Shown here: positions 35,578 through 44,682 of the stretch, in pieces
Numbering within the stretch: position 1 is the stretch's first letter
How the letters are laid out: each line of letters begins with the position of its first letter
Assembly (NCBI RefSeq): GCF_003056725.1
Contig: NZ_QBKZ01000017.1
Location: forward strand, 102,574 to 166,573
Source of the DNA: Mangrovicoccus ximenensis
Lineage (GTDB): Bacteria > Pseudomonadota > Alphaproteobacteria > Rhodobacterales > Rhodobacteraceae
DNA length: 64,000 nucleotides
Direction: 5' to 3'
Position numbers and translations under genes: made by a program
Notes under the pieces: model-generated
The model's database searches: none
The model's input: the letters and a program-made list of their open reading frames with translations, nothing else
Told to the model about the DNA's origin: nothing

Positions 35578-36855
35578 TCAGGCGGCGACGAACTCGTTCC
35601 ACTTCATGATCATGTAGCGGTCCTCGTCCATGACCGAGTTCCAGCAGGCGACATTGCCCATGCGCTCTTCGAAGGAGCCGCCGTCGCGGACGGTGCCGAC
35701 ATCTTCCATCTTCACGCCCTCGGGGCTGACGATGTCCTCGGTGGCGGGCTTGCCTTCCATCCAGAAGCCCCACTCGTTCTCGGTCATGTGCTCCTTGGCG
35801 GTGCTCAGGACGGCCGAGTAGTAGCCTTCGCGGTTCAGATAGGCGCCGGCCCAGCCCGAGAGGTACCAGTTGATGTATTCATAGGCCGCGTCGAGCTGCA
35901 GCCCCTCGAGCCGCCGCGCCAGGCCCATGCCGCCGCCCCAGGCGCGGTAGCCTTCCTTCAGCGGCTGGTAGACGCAGGGCACGCCCTGCGAGCGCACGGC
36001 CGCCACGGCCGGGGACCACATCGACTGGATCACCACCTCGCCCGAGGTCATCAGGTTGACGCTTTCGTCGAAGCTCTTCCACAGGGCGCGGAAATGGCCG
36101 TCGCGCTTGGCCTTGATCAGGAATTCGACGGTCTGGTCGATCTCGTCGCGGGTCATGTTGCCCTTGTCGCCATAGGTCAGCACGCCCTGGGCTTCGAGGA
36201 TCATCGCCGCGTCCATGATGCCGATGGACGGAATGTTGACCAGCGCCGCGCGGCCCTTGAACTCGGGGTCCATGATGTCCGCCCAGCTGGTGATCTGGCG
36301 GTCGATCATGTCGGTGCGGATGCCCAGCGTGTCGGCATTGTAGGTCGTCGGGATCAGCGACATCCACTCGGTCTCGCCGGCCGCGAAGGTGGTCGAGTCC
36401 GCGCCTTCGAGGAAGCCCACCGTATGCGGCGCGGTGCCCTGGGCGACCATGCTGTCGGGGCCCAGCTTGCCGGTCTTGAACAGCGGAACGATGTCGTCGT
36501 AGTAGCGGATCCGCTTGGTATCCATCGGCTGCAGAACGCCGGTGGGGAAGATCTTCTTGCAGCTGAAATACTCGATGTCGGCGATTTCGTAGCTGTCGGG
36601 CTGGGTGACGATGCGGTTGTTGACCGAGTCGGTGTCGAGCGCGGTGAACTGGATCGTGACGCCGATGTCTTCCTTGGCCTTGTGGGCGATGGCATTGGCG
36701 GCGGCGGTGCCGGTCGAGGTCGAGCGCAGCACGACATCCTTGATGTTCTGCGCCCAGACCATCGGCGCGGCCAGGGTCGAGCCGACGGCGGCGGCGCCGG
36801 TGGACTTGAGGAAGCTGCGGCGGGTCCACCCGGCGCGGGCGTTGGACATGGTCAT
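35578..36855 (-). CDS. PotD-type extracellular solute-binding protein
   Basis: A 425-residue periplasmic protein with a twin-arginine signal peptide (WTRRSFLKSTGAAAVGSTLA, cleavage near VWAQ). GGAGA precedes the ATG at 36855. The mature chain has the polyamine/Fe3+-type binding-protein layout: IQFTALDTDSVNNRIVTQPD, IPTTYNADTLGIRTDMID, SWADIMDPEFKGRAALVN and the C-terminal EDRYMIMKWNEFVAA. It would deliver its ligand to the PotABC-like components downstream. Gene context (hydantoinase first, then AllE/AllC) points to a ureide such as allantoin rather than a polyamine, but the sequence alone does not prove this. Confidence 0.9.
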   Translation of the reverse strand: MTMSNARAGWTRRSFLKSTGAAAVGSTLAAPMVWAQNIKDVVLRSTSTGTAAANAIAHKAKEDIGVTIQFTALDTDSVNNRIVTQPDSYEIADIEYFSCKKIFPTGVLQPMDTKRIRYYDDIVPLFKTGKLGPDSMVAQGTAPHTVGFLEGADSTTFAAGETEWMSLIPTTYNADTLGIRTDMIDRQITSWADIMDPEFKGRAALVNIPSIGIMDAAMILEAQGVLTYGDKGNMTRDEIDQTVEFLIKAKRDGHFRALWKSFDESVNLMTSGEVVIQSMWSPAVAAVRSQGVPCVYQPLKEGYRAWGGGMGLARRLEGLQLDAAYEYINWYLSGWAGAYLNREGYYSAVLSTAKEHMTENEWGFWMEGKPATEDIVSPEGVKMEDVGTVRDGGSFEERMGNVACWNSVMDEDRYMIMKWNEFVAA

Positions 36856-36914
36856 CGTGGGGTCTCCTGTTGGCGAGAGGGGGCCGGACGGGCCGGTTCT
36901 GGTTGGACGCCGGA

Positions 36915-38360
36915 TCAGCCGATCTCGGCGGCGGTGAATCCGTTGGGAACGTCGGAGGAGGGCTCGGCCAGCTTGTAGCGGCCGCGCGGCAGGAAACGGC
37001 CGGCGCCCTCGGGGGCCAGCACTTCGCCGTCCTGCATCGCGCGCGTCCCGCGCAGATAGGTGGCGACCGGCCAGCCGGTGACCTCGAGCCCGGCATAGGG
37101 GGTGTAATCGACCGCGTGCTGCATGACGGCGTTGTCCAGCGTCACCTTGCGGCCTGCATCCCACAGCACCAGGTCGGCATCGGCGCCGATCGCGATGTCG
37201 CCCTTCTGCGGCGCCAGGCCGTAGAGCTTCGCGGGATTGGCGGCGGTCAGGCGGACGAAATGGTCGAGCGTGATCCGGCCTTTCGAGACGCCTTCGGAGA
37301 AGACGATCGGCATCCGCGCGCCGACGCCGGGCACGCCGTTCGGGATCTCGGCGAAGCTGGCCTCCGGTCCGGCTGCGTCCTTGCCGTTCTTCCCGGTCAG
37401 GTTGAAGGCGGAATGGTCCGAGGAGACGACATCGATCACGCCGCGGCGGATCATGTCCCACATCCCCTCCTGGTCGGCCCTGCTGCGCGGTGCCGGGCTG
37501 CACATGAAGCCCGCGCCCTCCTGGCCGGGGCGGTCCATGTCGTCCTCGCTCAGCACCAGGTATTGCGGGCATGTCTCGCCCCAGACCTTCACGCCGCGTG
37601 CCTGGGCGCGGGCGATTTCCTCGGCCACTTCGGCGCAGGAGACGTGGAAGACCTGGATCGGCGTGCCGGTCAGTTCCGCGAGGCAGATCGCGCGGTAGGT
37701 GGCCTCGCGCTCGACCACCTTGGGCCGCGACCAGGCATGGTATTTCGGCCCGGTGCGGCCGTCGGCCAGCAGCTTTTTCGTCAGCCAGCCGATGGCGTGG
37801 TAATTCTCGCAATGCACCGCGACCATGGCGCCGCCGCGCCGCGCGGCCTCGAGCACCTCGAGGAATTCGGCATCGTTCAGCCGCGCCGCGTCATAGGTCA
37901 GGAAGGCCTTGAGGCTGCGGATGCCGCGCTCGATGATCTGCGGCACCTCGGCCATGACCTCGGGCGTCGCGTCATTGATGATCTGGTGGAAGGAATAGTC
38001 GATCCGGGACGCCTCGCCGCGGCGCAGGCTTTCCTGCAGCACCTCGGTTAGGCTGTGGTCCGGGATCTGCCCGAGGAAGGACACTGCCGAGGTGGTGCCG
38101 CCCGCCAGGGCCGAGCGGCCGCCGGTCGCCAGCGTTTCCGCGCCGTTGCCCATGCCCGGCTCGACCTGGTCGAGATGGCAATGGGTGTCGACGCCGCCCG
38201 GCGTCACGATCAGCCCCCTGGCATCGACGTCTTCCGCGGCAGGTCCGACCCGGCCGAGCTGCACGATGCGCCCGCCGGCAATGCCGATATCCATCTGCGT
38301 CACGTCCCGGCTGGTGGCAACGGTGGCGTTGCGGATGGCGAGATCGAGGGGCGTGGTCAT
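36915..38360 (-). CDS. Cyclic amidohydrolase: dihydropyrimidinase/hydantoinase-like, possible allantoinase
   Basis: A 481-residue amidohydrolase. The start at 38360 (MTTPLDLAIRNATV) has GGAGGA upstream; an ATG at 38384 would add eight residues. Metal ligands are visible: HCHLD in VTPGGVDTHCHLD (about residue 55), the carboxylated Lys in RSLKAFLTYD (about 148), His in MVAVHCEN, His in IQVFHVSCAE and Asp in VVSSDHSAF (about 315). The family hydrolyses cyclic amides: dihydropyrimidines, hydantoins or allantoin. As first gene of an operon with AllE and AllC, the most economical activity is allantoin to allantoate. Confidence 0.88.
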   Translation of the reverse strand: MTTPLDLAIRNATVATSRDVTQMDIGIAGGRIVQLGRVGPAAEDVDARGLIVTPGGVDTHCHLDQVEPGMGNGAETLATGGRSALAGGTTSAVSFLGQIPDHSLTEVLQESLRRGEASRIDYSFHQIINDATPEVMAEVPQIIERGIRSLKAFLTYDAARLNDAEFLEVLEAARRGGAMVAVHCENYHAIGWLTKKLLADGRTGPKYHAWSRPKVVEREATYRAICLAELTGTPIQVFHVSCAEVAEEIARAQARGVKVWGETCPQYLVLSEDDMDRPGQEGAGFMCSPAPRSRADQEGMWDMIRRGVIDVVSSDHSAFNLTGKNGKDAAGPEASFAEIPNGVPGVGARMPIVFSEGVSKGRITLDHFVRLTAANPAKLYGLAPQKGDIAIGADADLVLWDAGRKVTLDNAVMQHAVDYTPYAGLEVTGWPVATYLRGTRAMQDGEVLAPEGAGRFLPRGRYKLAEPSSDVPNGFTAAEIG

Positions 38361-38384
38361 GGCGGGGTCCTCCGGGCCGGTCAT

Positions 38385-38444
38385 GGGTCTTGGTACCGGA
38401 CCTTTTGCGCAAAATGTACTGTAATGTCATGTCAAAGTACTTAA
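38385..38444 (-). promoter_or_regulatory. Probable promoter/operator of the ureide operon
   Basis: This short AT-rich stretch upstream of the amidohydrolase contains GTAC half-sites 17 bp apart (GTACTGTAAT...TCAAAGTAC, about 38415-38439) and ATTACAGTAC/AAGTACTTTG as seen on the two strands. The imperfect dyad could be an operator; no regulator gene is adjacent. Confidence 0.4.
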
Positions 38445-39689
38445 ATGCCACGACGTGATGATTTATTAAGCAAATTCCGGCGGAGTGGCGGCTTCATGGG
38501 CGCTGCGTGTCCGGAAAACGCAGCGGCCCGGCCGCAGGGGACCTGCGGCCGGGCCGGTTTCGCCCGCCGGGGCCGGATCAGTTCCGGCCGCGCAGCAGGC
38601 AGGCTGCGGAATGGCTGCCGCCGGGGAGGAGCCGCTTCAGCTCCGGGCGCTCCGCAAGATCCTCGCCCGCCTACGAGCCATTTGGGCGAGGCTCATCGCA
38701 ACCATCGTCGCGTCCATGGCCACAGGTCGGCACCGTCGCCGGGACTTTGCCGCGGCCTGATCGCGTTCGACCCAAGAGGCAGATGCTGCCGCGGAAGCCG
38801 GAGCCTGACCCTTTGCCGTCAGTCCTGCGATCATGATCCCCGCCTCCGGGGGGGGGCACGAGCGCGCACCTGCGCCTGCCTTCGAAGGCGCGGCGGACGA
38901 AGTCGGCCTCAGGCCTGCGACAGCTCCTCAAGCAGCCGCGCGCATGCGGTGGACGAGTCCGCTCCGCGTTCCGCGCCCGGTCCGCAGCAGCCTCTCCGGA
39001 GCGGCCGCCGCTGTCCCGGGTGTCTTCGCCCTGCCTTCATCCAGCGCCGCGATGATGCGCGCCTCTCTTGAATTCGACCGCCGTTTCCAGGCCGTCGGCA
39101 GATGGCCGACCGACGTTCCGTCTCGCCCTTGGTCTGGGCGTCAATGATCTGCACCCCGCCGGAAGTGCTGCTCCGGACAGTTTCTGGATTCTGGCCCAAG
39201 GTCTTTCGGCGGCCTCTCCGGCAGGCAGAAAAGCGCAAGCACTCCTTCCATTGGCGGCGGGAGCCAACGCGTGTGATGCGGCGCCCGCTTTCGAACCGGA
39301 AAGGGCGCAGCAGGCCGGGGGCTGGAACCGGATATGAAGCGGTTGCATCAAGCCGGACAGGGGGACGGCCTGCGCCCGATCTTGCATGCCGGAGCGGCAG
39401 CTTTTGCCTCGCGCTTGCTGGAAGAGACCTTGCGCATCCCCCTCGATCGCCTGCATGCGGGGCGCGCGCCCCCGACCGGTGGCGCCGCCTACCCGTTCCA
39501 AGTGTCGATCACCGTCCGATGCATGCCATGTTCTGCCTCCGGCCCGGCGACCGTCGCATCCCCTAGATCGGCTCCGGGACCGCCTGACCATACGGAGGCC
39601 AGTCCGGAGGATCGGTCTCTGCATCCTTCCGATGCCCTGACCTTTCCCCGGCTCCCGGACGGGGCCGACATGCACGATGCGGCCACAAT
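38445..39689. other. Long stretch without a recognisable gene
   Basis: About 1.2 kb in which open frames exist on both strands but none has a convincing ribosome-binding site, composition or family motif. The reading frames are arginine/serine/cysteine-rich, the signature of chance frames in GC-rich DNA. A GGGGGGG run occurs at 38849. It leads into an IS3-family transposase remnant and may be further decayed mobile-element DNA. Confidence 0.5.
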
Positions 39690-40008
39690 GGGGGCCATGT
39701 CGATCCTGGCCTGCGCAGGGGTCCGGCCGCCGATGCCGGAGAGGTGGCGCTGCCGGTTGCAGGAGATTCGATGCATTCGAATAGCGCGGCTTTCGCCTCC
39801 TGGCGTGACCGGAACTTGGGGCGGCGGACCAACGCGTCCTTCGGCGATCCGGAGGCGCTCTCCATGGGTCGCCCGGCGCCGTCGCACGGCCCCCCGGACC
39901 GTGCGATCCGCCGAGGCGGACCAGCTTGAACTCGGGGAAATCGCCCTTCCTGCTCATTGCGGCGGAGGCCTTCCTGGCATCGAGAAGCCGTCGATAGCCG
40001 CCGCATGC
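39690..40008 (-). mobile_element. IS3-family transposase remnant (OrfB 3' region)
   Basis: The minus strand reads GYRRLLDARKASAAMSRKGD, then PMESASGSPKDALVRRPKFR and SRQEAKAALFECIES, and after a frameshift CNRQRHLSGIGGRTPAQARI. These correspond in order to the 3' part of IS3-family integrase catalytic domains (typical MSRKGDCYDNAPMESFFGSLK..., FRSRQEAKAAIFEYIE..FYNRQRHHS.LG..TPAQ), including the catalytic Glu position (MESASGS). About 17 extra codons sit between SRKGD and PMES, and the frame is broken at least once, so the element is inactive. No terminal inverted repeats were found. Confidence 0.75.
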
Positions 40009-40877
40009 CGGCCCCCTCGGACGCCCATCCGTTTGCCAAGCGCGCCCCTCGCCAGCCGCCGCCGGTTCGGGTCGAGCCGGCCCACCGGCAGCGCGTAGCA
40101 AAGCTCGATCGCGGTGATCCGCACGGGCTCGGTCTCGGGCGCGGTGAACTTGAAGACCGCGTCATGCTCGGCGGTAAAGACGGCGCGCATCGCGGCTTCG
40201 GTCAGCTGCGCGGGATCGCCCAAGGGGACCAGCAGGTCCGAACTCTGCCCGGCATAGCGCATCCGCGCCGTCGCTGTCAGGCGCCCGCCGGAGCGCTGCG
40301 CCTCGGCCTCGGCCAGAACCGCCATCTCGGCCAGCGCGGCTTGCGCATCCTTCACGGCGGCACCGTCGAGCAACCGGCGGAAGCTGCGCGACTTGTGGAT
40401 CTCGATCTCGGCACAGAGCAGGCCGAGTGCCGAGAACACGCCCGGCGCGGGCGGCACGATGACCTTGCCGCAGCCCAGCGTTTCGGCAATCCCGGCGGCG
40501 AAGAGCGGGCCGTTGCCGCCAAAGGCGAAGACCGCGAAATCGCGCGGATCCTGGCCGCGTTCGGTCGTGACCGCTCGGATCGCCTGGATCATCGTCATGC
40601 AGGAAAGCGTGAAGACGCCATGCGCGGCCTCTTCCGGCGCCTTGCCGAGCGGCCCGGCCAGCTGCGTGTCGCAGGTGGCGACGGCGGCGGCTCGGTCGAG
40701 CTGCATCTCGCCCCCCGCGATCGAGTTTTCGTTGAGATAGCCCAGCGTCAGGTTGCAGTCGGTGACAGTCAGCTCGGTGCCGCCATTGCCGTAGCAGACC
40801 GGCCCCGGATTGGACCCGGCCGAGCGCGGCCCGACCTGCGGCACGCCCGCCGCGTCGCGCGCGACGATGGAGCCGCG
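40009..40877 (-). pseudogene. hyuA: Hydantoinase/oxoprolinase subunit A (HyuA), C-terminal fragment
   Basis: About 270 residues: SIVARDAAGVPQVGPRSAGS, NPGPVCYGNGGTELTVTDCN, LTLGYLNENSIAGGEMQLDR, VFTLSCMTMIQAIRAVTTERG, FAVFAFGGNGPLFAAGIAET, IVPPAPGVFSALGLLCAEIE and ARMRYAGQSSDLLVPLGDP. These are the ATP-grasp-unrelated ASKHA-fold core and C-terminal parts of HyuA, the ATP-dependent hydantoinase/5-oxoprolinase alpha subunit. The N-terminal ~300 residues are absent, and the end runs into the IS remnant. Both ends are breakpoints. Its substrate class is similar to the preceding operon's, but the linkage is probably accidental. Confidence 0.8.
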
Positions 40878-41262
40878 GCAGCAGCGTCAAGAGCACCCCG
40901 GCCATCGCCAGCCCGGTGCAGACCAGCGCGGCGCGGCGGCGGCCGAAGCGCTCGGCGGCACGGGCGCTTGCCACGGCAGCATAGGTCGAGGGCAGGAAGG
41001 CGATCGAGACCAGCCCGACGGCATGCTGGCCGAGGCCCATCTCCGGCGACAGCAGGTGGAAACCGATCACGTTGAAGAAGGCGACGAAGCAGGCCATCAG
41101 CAGGAAGCCCTGCAGCACCGCCTCGCGCAGGCCGGGAGTGGCCAGATGCATCAGATAGGCCGCCATCGCCGGACCGAGCCGGGCCCGGCGCGGGCGGAAG
41201 TTGCGCGAGGCCGGAAGCCAGAGCCAGAGCATCGCCGCCGAGACGAGCGCCACGCCGGCCAG
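40878..41262 (-). pseudogene. MFS transporter, internal fragment
   Basis: About 128 residues covering roughly membrane segments 6-9 of a major facilitator: LAGVALVSAAMLWLWLPASR, NFRPRRARLGPAMAAYLMHL, VLQGFLLMACFVAFFNVIGFHL, VGLVSIAFLPSTYAAVASARAAERFGRRRAALV and CTGLAMAGVLLTLLP. The RxxERFGRRR loop is the MFS-type basic motif between helices 8 and 9. The pattern resembles YnfM-type drug/acid exporters. Neither terminus is present; the piece is about 385 bp. Confidence 0.75.
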
Positions 41263-42176
41263 TGGGCGGTCTTCGCCGTGCTCGCGATCCTCGCGGGGCT
41301 GGTCGCCTGGTTCCTCGTGCTGAATGCCGAAGGCCGCCGCGCCGTCGAGGACGAATTCGAGATGCAGGCCCGGGCGCTTTCCGACGAGAACGCCCGCCGC
41401 CGTGCGTCCGACGAGGCGGCGCAGGCGGCGCGCGAGGCGGCGGAGGCGGCGAATTTCGCCAAGTCGCGCTTCCTGACCGGGCTCAGCCACGAACTTCGCT
41501 CGCCGCTCAACTCGATCTTCGGCTATGCCCAGCTGATGGAGCGCGCGCCGGAGACGCAAGCCACCGCCACGGCCGTGATCCGCCGCAGCGCCGAGCACCT
41601 GACCGACCTGATCGACGGGCTTCAGGACATCTCGCGGGTCGAAAGCGGCACGCTGGTGCTGGCGCGCGACCGCATCGCGCTGCCCGAGCTTCTGGACCAG
41701 CTCGCCGGCATGTTCCGCCTGCAGGCCGGGGCCAAGGGGATCGGCTTCTCCTACGAGCGCCGCGGACGGCTGCCGCGCCATGTCATGGCCGACCGCAAGC
41801 GGCTGCGCCAGGTGCTGATCAACCTGCTGGCCAATGCGGTGAAGTTCACCGCCGAAGGCGAGGCCGGGATGCGCGCCGCCTATCGCGGCTCGACTCTCGA
41901 AATCGAGGTCTTCGATACCGGGATCGGCATCCCGCAGGCGGATCTGGAGCGGATCTTCCAGCCTTTCGACCGCGGCAGCTCGGCGGCGGCGGAGGCGGTG
42001 CCGGGCACCGGCCTGGGCCTGACCATCACCAAGCTGCTGGTCGAGATCATGGGCGGCACGCTGTCGGTCGAGAGCCGCGAGGGCGAGGGCACGCGGATCA
42101 CGCTGCGGCTGATGATGTTCGAGGCGGCCGCGCCCGCGCCCGAAGAGGACGCGCCGGTGCTCGGCTATGCCGGGGC
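41263..42176 (+). pseudogene. Sensor histidine kinase, kinase-core fragment
   Basis: About 303 residues in the plus frame: a membrane helix (WAVFAVLAILAGLVAWFLVL), a coiled-coil linker rich in Ala/Glu/Arg, the phospho-acceptor H-box KSRFLTGLSHELRSPLNSIF (His about 41490), and the ATPase domain with N-box LRQVLINLLANAVKFT, G1 EVFDTGIGIPQ, F-box FQPFDRGS and G2 GTGLGLTITKLLV. After VLGYAGA one expects a receiver domain, as in hybrid kinases with a following RILVVDD stretch; instead an ABC binding protein begins in another frame. Upstream sensory domains are lost. Confidence 0.82.
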
Positions 42177-43658
42177 GCGACGCTGCTGGGCTCCGCGACC
42201 CGCGCCGTCGCCGCCACGCCGGTTTCCGGCGGCTCCCTGCGCGCGGCCGGCTGGTCCTCCTCGACCGCCGACACGCTCGACCCGGCCAAGGCCTCGAACA
42301 CCACGGACTATGTCCGCGCCTGCTCTTTCTACAACCGCCTGACCTTCCTCGACGAGACCGGCCTGCCGCAGATGGAGCTGGCCGAGGCCGTCGAGACCGC
42401 CGACGCCAAGACCTGGCAGATCAAACTGAAATCCGGCGTCACCTTCCACAGCGGAAAGACGCTGTCGGCCGCCGACGTGGTCTGGTCGCTGAAACGCCAT
42501 CTCGACCCGGCCACGGGCTCGAAGGTCAACGCGATCGCCCAGCAGATGGCCGAGATCGACACCGTCGACGACCTGACCGTCAAGATCGTGCTGGCCGAGC
42601 CGAATGCCGACCTGCCGACCATCCTGGCGCTGCACCACTTCATGATCCTCGCCGAGGGCACCTCGGATTTCACCACCGCCAACGGCACCGGCGCCTTCAC
42701 CTGCGAGACCTTCGAGCCGGGCGTGCGGTCGATCGGCACGAAGAACCCGAACTACTTCAAGCCCGAAGGCCCCTATCTCGACTCGATCGAGTTCTTCGCG
42801 ATCTCCGACAACAACGCGCGGATGAACGCGCTGCTGTCCGGCGACATCGATCTGGCCGCCAAGATGAACCCGCGCTCGATGCGGATGCTCGACGGCAAGC
42901 CCGGCATCACCAACTACGTGACCACCGCGGGCAACTACACCAACCTCAACATCCGGCTCGATCTGGAACCGGGCGCCAAGGCCGGCTTCGTCGAAGGGAT
43001 GAAGCACCTGATCAACCGCGAGATGATCCAGAAATCGATCCTCCGAGGCTATGCCGATATCGGCAATGACCAGCCGGTGCCGACCAACAACCGCTACTAC
43101 AACACCGAGCTCGAGGCCCCCGCCTACGATCCGGAACGCGCCAAGCACGCCTTCGAGAAGGCCGGGCTGCTGGGCACCGAGATCCCGATGACCGCCTCGG
43201 ATGCGGCGGCCTCCTCGGTCGACATGGCGACGATCGTGCAGCAGGCCGGTGCGGAGATCGGCATGAAGCTGACCGTCGACCGGGTGCCGAATGACGGCTA
43301 CTGGTCGAACTACTGGCTGAAGGCGCCGGTGCATTTCGGCCATATCAACCCGCGCCCGACCCCGGACATCCTGTTCTCGCTGCTCTACGCCTCGGATGCG
43401 CCCTGGAACGAGAGCCAGTACAAGTCGGAAACGTTCGACGCGAAGCTGAAAGAGGCCCGCGGCATGACCGACGAGGCCAAGCGCAAGGAGATCTACTGGG
43501 ATCTGCAGGCGATGGTGTCGAAGGAAGCCGGGACCATCATCCCCGCCTACATGGGCAACATCGACAGCTTCACCGACAAGCTCCAGGGCATGAAGGACAA
43601 CCCGCTGGGCGGCCTGATGGGCTGCGCCTTCGCGGAATATGTCTGGCTCGCCGCCTGA
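42177..43658 (+). CDS. Peptide/opine-type ABC transporter substrate-binding protein, signal peptide truncated
   Basis: About 493 residues of a family 5 (DppA/OppA-type) binding protein. GSATRAVAATPVSGG is the tail of a signal peptide; the first ~20 residues are replaced by kinase sequence in another frame, so no start codon remains. The body has LAEAVETADAKTWQIKLKSGVTFHSGKTLSAADVVWSL, GTGAFTCETFEPGVRS and DLQAMVSKEAGTIIPAYMGN. It would capture peptides, opines or other N-containing compounds for the DppBCDF-like proteins that follow in one operon. Confidence 0.9.
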   Translation, partial: ATLLGSATRAVAATPVSGGSLRAAGWSSSTADTLDPAKASNTTDYVRACSFYNRLTFLDETGLPQMELAEAVETADAKTWQIKLKSGVTFHSGKTLSAADVVWSLKRHLDPATGSKVNAIAQQMAEIDTVDDLTVKIVLAEPNADLPTILALHHFMILAEGTSDFTTANGTGAFTCETFEPGVRSIGTKNPNYFKPEGPYLDSIEFFAISDNNARMNALLSGDIDLAAKMNPRSMRMLDGKPGITNYVTTAGNYTNLNIRLDLEPGAKAGFVEGMKHLINREMIQKSILRGYADIGNDQPVPTNNRYYNTELEAPAYDPERAKHAFEKAGLLGTEIPMTASDAAASSVDMATIVQQAGAEIGMKLTVDRVPNDGYWSNYWLKAPVHFGHINPRPTPDILFSLLYASDAPWNESQYKSETFDAKLKEARGMTDEAKRKEIYWDLQAMVSKEAGTIIPAYMGNIDSFTDKLQGMKDNPLGGLMGCAFAEYVWLAA

Positions 43659-43722
43659 TCCGAGCAACCCCGGCGCCGCGGGCCTGACCCGCGGCCTCCC
43701 CCTCAACCGCAGGAGGCGCGCC

Positions 43723-44682
43723 TTGCCCCGATCCCTGACCTTCTACATCCTGATCGCCCAGCGGCTGGGCATCGCGGCGGTGACGCTGGTCATCGTATCC
43801 TTCGCGGTGTTCTTCGCCACCGAACTGCTGCCCGGCGATGTCGCCCAGGTCCTTCTCGGCCAGGCCGCAACCGAAGAGGCCGTGGCCGGGCTGCGCCAGG
43901 CGATGGGGCTCGACGAGCCCGCGATCTGGCGCTTCCTGTCCTGGCTCGGCGGGCTCGCCACCGGCGATTTCGGCATGTCCTATGTCAGCAACATCCCCGT
44001 CGCCGAGCTGATCTCGGACCGGCTGTCGAACTCGCTGCGGCTTGCCGCGGTGACCACGGCGATCTCGGTGCCGCTGGCGCTGGCGCTGGGGATCGGCGCC
44101 GCGATGTGGCAGGGCTCGCTTTTCGACCGCGCCGTCTCGATCCTGACCATCTCGGTCATCTCGGTGCCGGAATTCATGGTCGCCACGCTCGCCGTGCTGA
44201 TCTTCGCGGTCTGGCTGAACTGGCTTCCCGCGCTGTCCTACGGCGCCGAGGCAGGCTCCTTCGGCGCCATGCTGAAGGCCTATGCCATGCCGGTGATCAC
44301 GCTGGGCTTCGTGGTCTCGGCGCAGATGATCCGCATGACCCGCGCCGCGGTGATCGAGACGATCAACACCCCCTATGTCGAAATGGCCCTGCTCAAGGGC
44401 GCCTCGCGCCGCCGCATGGTGCTGGGCCATGCGCTGCCGAACGCGCTCGGTCCGATCGCCAACGCGGTCGCGCTGTCGCTCAGCTATCTCGTCGGCGGCG
44501 TGATCATCGTCGAGACGATCTTCAACTATCCGGGCGTCGCCAAGCTGATGGTCGACGCGGTTTCCACCCGCGACCTGCCGCTGATCCAGTCCTGCGCGAT
44601 GATCTTCTGCGTCAGCTACCTGCTCTTGATCACAATCGCCGACCTGACCGCCATCCTGTCCAACCCGAGGCTGCGCCGATGA
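43723..44682 (+). CDS. DppB-type ABC transporter permease
   Basis: A 319-residue inner-membrane permease. The TTG start at 43723 has AGGAGG six bases upstream and begins PRSLTFYILIAQRLGIAAVT; an ATG further upstream lies over the end of the binding-protein gene. Six membrane segments are evident. The DppB signature regions are LLGQAATEEAVAGLRQAMGLD and the EAA loop TPYVEMALLKGASRRRMVLGHALPNAL. It pairs with the DppC-type permease, whose start overlaps by ATGA. Confidence 0.93.
   Translation: MPRSLTFYILIAQRLGIAAVTLVIVSFAVFFATELLPGDVAQVLLGQAATEEAVAGLRQAMGLDEPAIWRFLSWLGGLATGDFGMSYVSNIPVAELISDRLSNSLRLAAVTTAISVPLALALGIGAAMWQGSLFDRAVSILTISVISVPEFMVATLAVLIFAVWLNWLPALSYGAEAGSFGAMLKAYAMPVITLGFVVSAQMIRMTRAAVIETINTPYVEMALLKGASRRRMVLGHALPNALGPIANAVALSLSYLVGGVIIVETIFNYPGVAKLMVDAVSTRDLPLIQSCAMIFCVSYLLLITIADLTAILSNPRLRR

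Noticed and set aside
40009-40877. hyuA considered as part of the adjacent ureide operon
   Set aside because: It is separated by 1.5 kb of non-coding DNA and lies between two breakpoints, so adjacency is not evidence of a shared pathway.
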